From Streptomyces niphimycinicus (GTDB taxonomy: Bacteria > Actinomycetota > Actinomycetes > Streptomycetales > Streptomycetaceae), in the NCBI RefSeq assembly GCF_018883605.1, contig NZ_JAHLEM010000229.1:1-33328 (forward strand): 33,328 nucleotides of DNA. The letters run 5' to 3'. Positions 27,306 to 33,328 of this stretch are shown piece by piece. The notes below the pieces were generated by a model that searched no databases, was not told the DNA's origin, and saw only the letters and a program-made list of their open reading frames with translations. A program made the position numbers and the translations under genes. Within the stretch, counting starts at the first letter, position 1. Every line of letters begins with the position of its first letter.

Positions 27306-30300
27306 GTGGTGCGCCGCACAGCACGAAGGGCCGTCGCCACCGCCTCGGCGGTGACGGAGAGACTGCTCGCCGCCGGGGCGTCGCTCCGCCGACTCCCGAC
27401 CACCCCGGATCTACGGGCCGTCTACCGGACCGACCAGACCGTGGAGGACTCCCCCTACCGCGAACGCTGGGCGCACGACCGGGTGGTGCGCTCCACCCAT
27501 GGCGTCAACTGCACCGGCTCCTGCTCCTGGAAGGTCTATGTCAAGGACGGCCTGATCACCTGGGAGACCCAGCAGACCGACTACCCCTCGGTCGGCCCCG
27601 ACCGCCCCGAGTACGAACCACGGGGCTGCCCGCGCGGCGCCTCCTTCTCCTGGTACACCTACTCGCCGACCCGGGTGCGCCACCCCCTCGCCCGCGGAGT
27701 GCTGGTCGAGCTCTACCGGGAGGCCCGCGACCGGCTCGGCGACCCGGTGGCCGCCTGGGCCGAGATCACCGAGGATCCGGTCAAGCGGCGCCGCTACCAG
27801 TCCGCCCGCGGCAAGGGCGGGCTGGTGCGCATCGGCTGGGAGGAGGCCCTGGAGATCGCGGCCGCCGCCCATGTCCACACCCTGCGCGCCCACGGCCCGG
27901 ACCGGATCGCCGGTTTCTCCCCCATCCCCGCCATGTCCATGGCCTCCCACGCCGTCGGCGCCCGCTTCATGGCGCTGATCGGCGCCCCGATGATCTCCTT
28001 CTACGACTGGTACGCGGACCTGCCGATCGCCTCCCCGCAGGTCTTCGGCGACCAGACCGACGTACCCGAATCAGGGGACTGGTGGGACGCGGCGTATCTG
28101 ATGCTGTGGGGCTCGAACGTGCCGGTCACCCGCACCCCCGACGCCCACTGGATGGCCGAGGCCCGCTACCGGGGACAGAAGGTGGTCGTGGTCTCCCCGG
28201 ACTACGCGGACGCCACCAAGTTCGCCGACGAATGGCTGCACCCCCACCCCGGAACCGACGGGGCGGTCGCCATGGCCATGGGCCACGTCATCCTCAAGGA
28301 GTTCTTCGTCGAGCGCGAGGTCCCCTACTTCACCGACTATGTACGGCGCTTCACCGACCTGCCCTTCCTGGTGGAACTGACCGAGCGGAACGGGCGCCGC
28401 ACCCCGGGCGCCTTCCTCACCGCCGCAGACCTGGAGGCCACCGACCCGGGCCTGGCCGCCCACGCCGACGACGCGGCCCGGCGCTGGATGCCGGTGCTCC
28501 ACGACGCCGAGACCGACCGCCCCGTGGTACCGAACGGCACCCTGGGCGACCGGTGGAGCAAGGGCGGCGAAGGCCGCTGGAACCTCGACCTGCGAGGCAT
28601 CACCCCCCGGCTCACCTTCCACCGGACCACCGGCGCCGAGACCGCCGAGGTCGAACTGCCCCGCTTCGACGAACCCGGCGCCACCATCCGGCGCGCCGTC
28701 CCGGCCCGGTGGATCGGCGGGCGGCTGGTCACCACGGTCTTCGACCTGCTCCTGGCCCAGTACGCGGTGGGCCGCCCCGGCCTCACCGGGCAGTGGCCCA
28801 CCGGTTACGACGACGCCTCGGCACCGTCCACCCCGGCCTGGCAGGAGGCCATCACCTCGGTCCCGGCCGCCGCCGTGATCCGCGCCGCCCGCGAGTTCGC
28901 GGGCACCGCGGAGAAGACCCGCGGCCGCTGCATGATCGTCATGGGTGCGGGCACCAACCACTGGTTCCACTCCGACACCATCTACCGCTCCTTCCTCACC
29001 CTGTTGCTGCTCACCGGCTGCCAGGGCGTCAACGGCGGCGGCTGGGCGCACTACGTGGGCCAGGAGAAGGTGCGCCCGTACACCGGCTGGCAGCAACTCG
29101 CCACCGCCGCCGACTGGACCCGCCCGTCCCGGCAGATGGCCGGCACCCCGTACTGGTACCTCCACACGGATCAGTGGCGCTACGAACGGTACGGAGTGGA
29201 CGCGCTCGCCTCCCCCACCGGCCGGGGACTGTTCACCGGCCGCCACACCGCGGACCTGGTCGCCCAGTCGATGCGGCTGGGCTGGATGCCCTCCTACCCC
29301 ACCTTCTCCGCCAACTCCCTGGAGCTGGGCCGCCGGGTGCGGGAGAGCGGGCGCCCGGCGGGGGAGTGGGTCGCCGAGCAACTCGCCTCCGGTGGGCTGG
29401 AGTTCGCCTGCGAGAACCCCGACGCGCCGGAGAACTGGCCCCGTGTGCTCACCGTCTGGCGGGCCAACCTCATCGGCTCCTCGGCCAAGGGCAACGAGTA
29501 TTTCCTGCGCCATCTGCTGGGGGCTCAGGACAACGCCACCGCCGAGGAGATTCCGCCGGACCGCCGGCCGGCCGACCTCGCCTGGCAGGACCGGGCGCCC
29601 CGCGGAAAGCTCGACCTGCTGCTCGCGCTGGACTTCCGGATGACCTCCACCACCCTCTTCGCCGACCTCGTGCTCCCCGCCGCGACCTGGTACGAGAAAC
29701 ACGACCTGTCCAGCACCGACATGCACCCGTACGTGCACGCCTTCTCCCCGGCCATCATCCCGCCCTGGCAGGCCCGCACCGACTTCGACATCTTCCACGG
29801 TCTCGCCCGCAAGCTCAGCGAACTGGCCGCCGGACGCCTGGAGACCGCCCACGACCTGGTCGCCACCGCACTGATGCACGACACCCCCGGAGAGACGGCC
29901 CAGCCCGGCGGGACCGTCCCGGACTGGCGGGACGGCCGCACCCCCGCCGTACCGGGCGTCAACCTGCCGAACGTCACCCTGGTGACCCGCGACTACACCG
30001 CCGTCGCCGACCGGCTCGCCGCCTTCGGCCCCCTCGCCCAACAGGCGGGCATGCAGGTCAAGGGCATCACCGTGCACCCGGACCCGGAAGCCACCTGGCT
30101 GGCCGAGCGCTGCGGCACCGCCACCCGCGGGGCCGCCGAGGGCAGGCCCCTGCTGGACACCGACGCCAAGCTGTGCGAAGCCATCCTGGCCCTGTCGGGC
30201 ACCACCAACGGGCGCATCGCCGCCGAAGGGTTCGCCCGGCTCGCCGAGCGCTGCGGCCCCGGCTCGGACCTCACCGCACTGGGCGCCTCGGTGGCCGAAC

Positions 30301-31031
30301 GACGCGTGGTGTTCTCCGACACCCAGGCCCGACCCGTCCAGGTCGGCGCCAGCTTCGAATGGTCCGGCAAGGAGGCTCCCGACCGCCGCTACGCGCCGTT
30401 CACCATCAACACCGAACACCGCAAGCCCTGGCACACCCTCACCGGCCGCCAGCACTTCTACCTCGACCACTCCTGGATCGCCGAGCTGGGCGAACAACTC
30501 CCCGTCTACCGGCCGCCGCTGGACCTGGCCGCCCTCGGCGAGGCCCCGCGGGAAGCGGACGGCGACACCGGCCGCACGGTCACCGTCCGCTACATCACCC
30601 CGCACTCGAAATGGTCCATCCACTCCGAGTACCAGGAAAACCTGATCATGCAGACCCTGGCCCGCGGCGGCCCGGTCATCTGGCTCAGCGTCCCCGACGC
30701 CCAGGCCGTCGGCGTATCCGACAACGACTGGATCGAGGCCGTCAACGCCAACGGCGTCGTGGTCGCCCGGGCCGTGGTCTCCCACCGCATGCCCACCGGC
30801 ACCGTGTTCATGTACCACGTGCAGGAACGGCTGGTGAACGTGCCCAAATCCGAGGCCACCGGCCGCCGCGGCGGAGTGCACAACGCCCTCACCAAACTCC
30901 TCATCAAGCCCACCCACCTCATCGGCGGCTACGCCCAGCTCTCCTTCGCCCCCAACTACTACGGACCCACCGGCAACCAGCGGGACGCGGTCACCGTCAT
31001 CCGGCGCCGCTCCCAGAACGTGGAGTACTGA
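27306..31031 (+). CDS. narG: Respiratory nitrate reductase alpha subunit NarG
   Basis: This 1241-residue molybdopterin subunit reduces nitrate to nitrite at the cytoplasmic face of the membrane. It is full length and free of stops. The FS0 4Fe-4S ligands are present in HGVNCTGSCSW (His65, Cys69, Cys73) and RGCPRG (Cys108), with the same spacing as E. coli NarG. The molybdenum ligand is Asp234 in SFYDWYADLP. Other landmarks are GFSPIPAMSM, QTDVPES, WGSNVPVTRTPDAH and the C-terminal TKLLIKPTHLIGGYAQL. The GTG at 27306 is preceded by AAAGGAG at 27292-27298. narH starts two bases after the stop. The beta subunit is truncated and NarJ/NarI are absent, so the enzyme from this locus is probably incomplete. 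Confidence 0.97.
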   Translation: MVRRTARRAVATASAVTERLLAAGASLRRLPTTPDLRAVYRTDQTVEDSPYRERWAHDRVVRSTHGVNCTGSCSWKVYVKDGLITWETQQTDYPSVGPDRPEYEPRGCPRGASFSWYTYSPTRVRHPLARGVLVELYREARDRLGDPVAAWAEITEDPVKRRRYQSARGKGGLVRIGWEEALEIAAAAHVHTLRAHGPDRIAGFSPIPAMSMASHAVGARFMALIGAPMISFYDWYADLPIASPQVFGDQTDVPESGDWWDAAYLMLWGSNVPVTRTPDAHWMAEARYRGQKVVVVSPDYADATKFADEWLHPHPGTDGAVAMAMGHVILKEFFVEREVPYFTDYVRRFTDLPFLVELTERNGRRTPGAFLTAADLEATDPGLAAHADDAARRWMPVLHDAETDRPVVPNGTLGDRWSKGGEGRWNLDLRGITPRLTFHRTTGAETAEVELPRFDEPGATIRRAVPARWIGGRLVTTVFDLLLAQYAVGRPGLTGQWPTGYDDASAPSTPAWQEAITSVPAAAVIRAAREFAGTAEKTRGRCMIVMGAGTNHWFHSDTIYRSFLTLLLLTGCQGVNGGGWAHYVGQEKVRPYTGWQQLATAADWTRPSRQMAGTPYWYLHTDQWRYERYGVDALASPTGRGLFTGRHTADLVAQSMRLGWMPSYPTFSANSLELGRRVRESGRPAGEWVAEQLASGGLEFACENPDAPENWPRVLTVWRANLIGSSAKGNEYFLRHLLGAQDNATAEEIPPDRRPADLAWQDRAPRGKLDLLLALDFRMTSTTLFADLVLPAATWYEKHDLSSTDMHPYVHAFSPAIIPPWQARTDFDIFHGLARKLSELAAGRLETAHDLVATALMHDTPGETAQPGGTVPDWRDGRTPAVPGVNLPNVTLVTRDYTAVADRLAAFGPLAQQAGMQVKGITVHPDPEATWLAERCGTATRGAAEGRPLLDTDAKLCEAILALSGTTNGRIAAEGFARLAERCGPGSDLTALGASVAERRVVFSDTQARPVQVGASFEWSGKEAPDRRYAPFTINTEHRKPWHTLTGRQHFYLDHSWIAELGEQLPVYRPPLDLAALGEAPREADGDTGRTVTVRYITPHSKWSIHSEYQENLIMQTLARGGPVIWLSVPDAQAVGVSDNDWIEAVNANGVVVARAVVSHRMPTGTVFMYHVQERLVNVPKSEATGRRGGVHNALTKLLIKPTHLIGGYAQLSFAPNYYGPTGNQRDAVTVIRRRSQNVEY

Positions 31032-31032
31032 C

Positions 31033-32175
31033 ATGCCGCGCCGCCCGCCACCCGGCCCCCGCGTCATGGCCCAGGTCGCCATGGTCATGAACCTCGACAA
31101 GTGCATCGGCTGCCACACCTGCTCGGTCACCTGCAAACAGACCTGGACCAACCGCTCCGGCACCGAATACGTCTGGTTCAACAACGTCGAGACCCGCCCC
31201 GGCCAGGGCTACCCCCGCGGCTACGAGGACCAGGACACCTGGAAGGGCGGCTGGCACCTCAAGGGCGGCAAGCTGGTGCCCCGCACCGGCGGCCGGGCCC
31301 GCCGCCTCGCCCGGCTGTTCGCCAACCCCGAACTGCCCCGGCTGGACGACTACTACCAGCCCTGGACATACGACTACGACACCCTCACCACCGCCCCGCT
31401 CGGCGACGACGTGCCCACCGCCCCACCCCGCTCCCTCATCGACGGCCGGCCCACCTCCGTCACCTGGGGCCCCAACTGGGACGACGACCTCGGCGGGGGG
31501 CCGGAGCACATCGCCGGCGACCCCGTCCTGGCGAAGATGAGCGAAAAGGTCAGGCTGGAGTACGAACAAGCCTTCATGTTCTACCTGCCGCGCATCTGCG
31601 AGCACTGCCTCAACCCCTCCTGCGTCGCCGTCTGCCCCTCCGGCGCGATGTACAAGCGGATCGAGGACGGCATCGTCCTGGTCGACCAGGACCGCTGCCG
31701 CGGCTGGCGCATGTGCGTCAGCGGCTGCCCGTACAAGAAGGTCTACTTCAACCACCGCAGCGGCAAGGCCGAGAAGTGCACCCTGTGCTATCCGCGCATC
31801 GAGGCCGGGGAACCCACCGTGTGCTCCGAGACCTGCGTGGGACGGCTGCGCTACCTCGGCGTCATGCTCTACGACCCCGACAAGGTCGGCGAGGCCGCCG
31901 CCACCACCGACGAGAAGGACCTCTACGAGGCACAGCTCGGCTGCTTCCTCGACCCCCAGGACCCCGCCGTGGCCCGCGCCGCCGCCGACTCCGGCATCCC
32001 GAACGACTGGATCGAAGCCGCCCGGCGCTCCCCGGTGCACGCCCTCATCACCCGGTACCGGGTGGCGCTGCCGCTGCACCCCGAATACCGCACCATGCCG
32101 TCGTGTCCTGGGAGCCGAACGAGACGGGGCCCTACGGGATATGCGGGGTTCGCAGGGTGCGTTCGGCGCGTTTGA
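31033..32175 (+). pseudogene. narH: NarH, nitrate reductase beta subunit, truncated at the 3' end
   Basis: The frame encodes 380 residues, but only the first 356 are NarH. All ligand positions of the four Fe-S centres are kept: Cys24/27/30/34, Cys189/192/197/201, Cys222-Trp225-Cys228/232 and Cys249/252/264/268. Similarity stops abruptly after LPLHPEYRTMP (codon ending at 32100), where intact NarH continues MVWY.PPLSP for another 150-200 residues. The last 24 codons are antisense to a regulator fragment and mean nothing. The lost part normally contacts NarG and NarI. The ATG at 31033 is two bases from the narG stop; ATG 31066 (MAQVAMVMNLDK) is an alternative. Whether the shortened protein still folds is open. 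Confidence 0.88.
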
Positions 32176-32269
32176 AGGTGCGGGTGACGGGGGCGCTCTC
32201 GATGTGGGTGATGCCGGGGAGGGCGGCGATCGGCCCGGTGAGGTAGCTGTGCAGTTCGCGGTTGTCCTT
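32132..32269 (-). pseudogene. Lrp/AsnC regulator, 3' fragment
   Basis: On the - strand, 45 codons from about 32269 down to the TAG at 32132-32134 read KDNRELHSYLTGPIAAL, then PGITHIESAPVTRTFKRAE and a short tail. This is the last part of the ligand-binding (RAM) domain of an Lrp/AsnC-type regulator, including a natural-looking C-terminus. The DNA-binding half and start codon are missing. Upstream (above 32270) the frame continues but becomes the antisense of an amidohydrolase, so the regulator has been cut there. The 31 bases between 32101 and 32131 probably came from its downstream flank. Confidence 0.65.
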
Positions 32270-32272
32270 CCG

Positions 32273-32785
32273 ATGATCGCCCCGGCGCTCGCCCGGCCGG
32301 GCCTCACGGTCAGTCTCAGCGCCGACGTCGAAGTCACCGTCTCCGCGGACATGTTCACCCAGTTGCGCGCCGCCTACCAGGCAGGCCGACATGCCCAGCA
32401 CTCCGACGGAGCCTCCACCGGAGTCACGGTCCACGACATCCTGCGGATGGCCACCCTCGACGGCGCCCGCTCCCTGGGCCTGGCCGACCGCACCGGCTCC
32501 CTCACCCCCGGCAAACAGGCCGACCTCCTGGTCCTGCGCGCCGACCAGCCCGATGTGGCCCCCGTCCACGACCCGTACAGCACCGTCGTCCTTCATATGG
32601 ACCGCTCGCACGTCGAGACGGTCATGGTCGCCGGGCGGGAACACATCCATTCCGGTCGGCCTGTCGTCGACAGTTCCGAGCTCTTGAACGACGCCCGCCG
32701 AACCGCCCACCGTCTGGACCGGGCAGGTATCGGCGTCCGTTCGGGCAGGGGGCAGACTGACGGGTATGGATCGAGAAACTCTTGA
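32273..32785 (+). pseudogene. Amidohydrolase, 3' fragment
   Basis: About 170 codons give the C-terminal third of a metal-dependent amidohydrolase (deaminase/chlorohydrolase-like). Marks are LTVSLSADVEVTVSADMFTQ (with the last metal-binding Asp position), VHDILRMATLDGARSLGL, GSLTPGKQADLLVLR and VETVMVAGREHIHSG. The N-terminal two thirds, with the HxH and other metal ligands, is missing, so it cannot be active. Similarity begins within a few bases of where the regulator fragment ends. The frame is open back to ATG 32141, so automatic annotation may report a 214-residue hybrid whose first 44 codons are antisense to the regulator. Its end overlaps the next gene by 20 bases. Confidence 0.75.
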
Positions 32786-32999
32786 GCGGACCTTGACCGT
32801 CGACGGGGAGAGGTTCGAAGTCGCCGAGCGCCCCGACGAACCCGGAACCTACGACTTCACCTGGCTGACCGGGCCGAACCCCGACTACGGCTTCACCACC
32901 CGGGTCCATGGAGCCGACTCCCTCAGCACACGGCAACTGGAGGACTCCGCACGGGAGTTCCTCGGCCAGGTGGACCCCGACACCGGGTATATCGAGTAG
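32766..32999 (+). CDS. Small acidic protein of unknown function
   Basis: This 77-residue acidic, soluble protein begins MDRETLERTLTVDGERFEV and has a predicted beta-rich middle (GTYDFTWLTGPNPDYGFTTRV). It ends with a helix and VDPDTGYIE. I recognise it loosely as a conserved streptomycete hypothetical protein; no function can be given. The ATG is preceded by ACGGG with short spacing. It starts inside the tail of the amidohydrolase fragment but in another frame. Its codon use is normal, so it is probably intact and expressed independently of the decayed genes upstream. Confidence 0.65.
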   Translation: MDRETLERTLTVDGERFEVAERPDEPGTYDFTWLTGPNPDYGFTTRVHGADSLSTRQLEDSAREFLGQVDPDTGYIE

Positions 33000-33147
33000 C
33001 CGGGCGGGCGGATCAATCCGGGTGACCGGGCCGTACCACGTATGGGTGCACTTCCCGCGGACCCCGGACCGGAGCGTTGGTGTGCGAAGTAGTTTGGGCA
33101 GCCCTGACCGCCGCCCGACCGCTGCCACCTGCCCGACTCCCAGACAC

Positions 33148-33157
33148 CCCCTAGGGG
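33148..33157. promoter_or_regulatory. Palindrome overlapping the RBS of the last gene
   Basis: CCCCTAGGGG is self-complementary and includes the AGGGG (33153-33157) that serves as Shine-Dalgarno for ATG 33165. It may be coincidental. Confidence 0.25.
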
Positions 33158-33164
33158 CACACCC

Positions 33165-33328
33165 ATGCCCGTGCCCGCATCCGGAACCGCCCGCCTCCTC
33201 GCCGGGGGCCATGGCGGACCGGGCGCGCTCCGCCCGATGGTCGACACCGTCCTCGACGCCCTCGCCCACGGGGCCGCCGACCGCGGCGGGCCACTCCCGG
33301 CCGGGGGCCCGGCCGCGGTGGACCGGCG
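33165..33328 (+). CDS. Start of a probable PLP-dependent decarboxylase/aminotransferase-like enzyme (partial)
   Basis: Only the first 54 codons are in the window: MPVPASGTARLLAGGHGG, then GALRPMVDTVLDALAHGAADRGGPLPAGGPAAV. The LRPxVDTVLDAL...RGGPLPAGGP pattern is what I remember from the N-terminus of streptomycete pyridoxal-dependent decarboxylases of the diaminobutyrate/glutamate decarboxylase type. The PLP lysine lies beyond the edge, so the call is tentative. The ATG has AGGGG at a good distance. The 165 bases before it hold no gene. Confidence 0.4.
   Translation, partial: MPVPASGTARLLAGGHGGPGALRPMVDTVLDALAHGAADRGGPLPAGGPAAVDR

Noticed and set aside
26351..31090. Long + strand frame through the TDT gene, the intergenic region and narG
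   Set aside because: It is out of frame with both recognised proteins and gives Arg/Pro-rich nonsense. The part starting ATG 27146 looked like a small protein because it contains a rare TTA codon and lower GC, but the third-position composition is not coding-like; it is better read as promoter DNA.
32141..32272. N-terminus of a 214-residue amidohydrolase starting at ATG 32141
   Set aside because: These 44 codons are the antisense of the Lrp/AsnC fragment and do not match the amidohydrolase family, which begins only near 32273.

Overview
The window is very GC-rich. It uses GTG starts freely, has ATGA/GTGA-type gene overlaps, and is open in almost every frame on both strands. The gene content and order (HGxxPAAW protein, DUF2752 protein, trpC-trpM-trpB-trpA, a DsbA-like protein, lgt, a VIT1/CCC1 protein, gltB-gltD) is the conserved core block I know from Streptomyces chromosomes. 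A Streptomyces griseus-type trypsin and the streptomycete-specific TrpM point the same way. I cannot name the species. The two copies of an 85-bp 'GCGGCGGAGCCGCA' repeat remind me of the S. hygroscopicus/violaceusniger group, but that is from memory only.

Region 1 (1-13.8 kb) is primary metabolism on the + strand. It starts with a copy of the dispersed repeat. Two small membrane proteins follow, then indole-glycerol-phosphate synthase (trpC), the 50-residue tryptophan modulator TrpM, tryptophan synthase beta and alpha (trpB, trpA) and a strong hairpin. Next come a membrane-anchored thioredoxin-fold oxidoreductase, prolipoprotein diacylglyceryl transferase (lgt), a CCC1-type metal transporter and both glutamate synthase subunits (gltB, gltD). 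A GlnR-box-like site lies upstream of gltB.

Region 2 (13.8-19.1 kb) is a compact efflux-type operon. It holds a YtrA-type GntR repressor with a palindrome between promoter and start codon, an ABC ATPase and two homologous ABC-2 permeases that look like a tandem duplication. A GT-C-like membrane protein follows. The second copy of the 85-bp repeat comes next, in inverted orientation.

Region 3 (19.1-25.8 kb) is mixed. On the - strand are a PPOX/F420-type flavin or deazaflavin oxidoreductase, an HExxH protein with a C-terminal zinc ribbon, and a VOC/glyoxalase-like protein. On the + strand are a secreted trypsin, an AroQ-type chorismate mutase and aminopeptidase N. Several short tandem arrays (12-bp and 15-bp units) lie between these genes.

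Region 4 (25.8-33.3 kb) is accessory and partly decayed. A TDT/TehA/SLAC1-type membrane protein precedes a full-length respiratory nitrate reductase alpha subunit (narG). narH keeps all 16 Fe-S ligand positions (15 Cys and 1 Trp) but is cut after residue 356. Beyond the break is a patchwork: an antisense 3' fragment of an Lrp/AsnC regulator spliced within a few bases to the 3' third of an amidohydrolase. narJ and narI do not follow. The window ends with a small conserved-looking protein and the first codons of a probable PLP-dependent enzyme. This scar is the most unusual part of the window; I do not see a convincing new defence or biosynthetic system.
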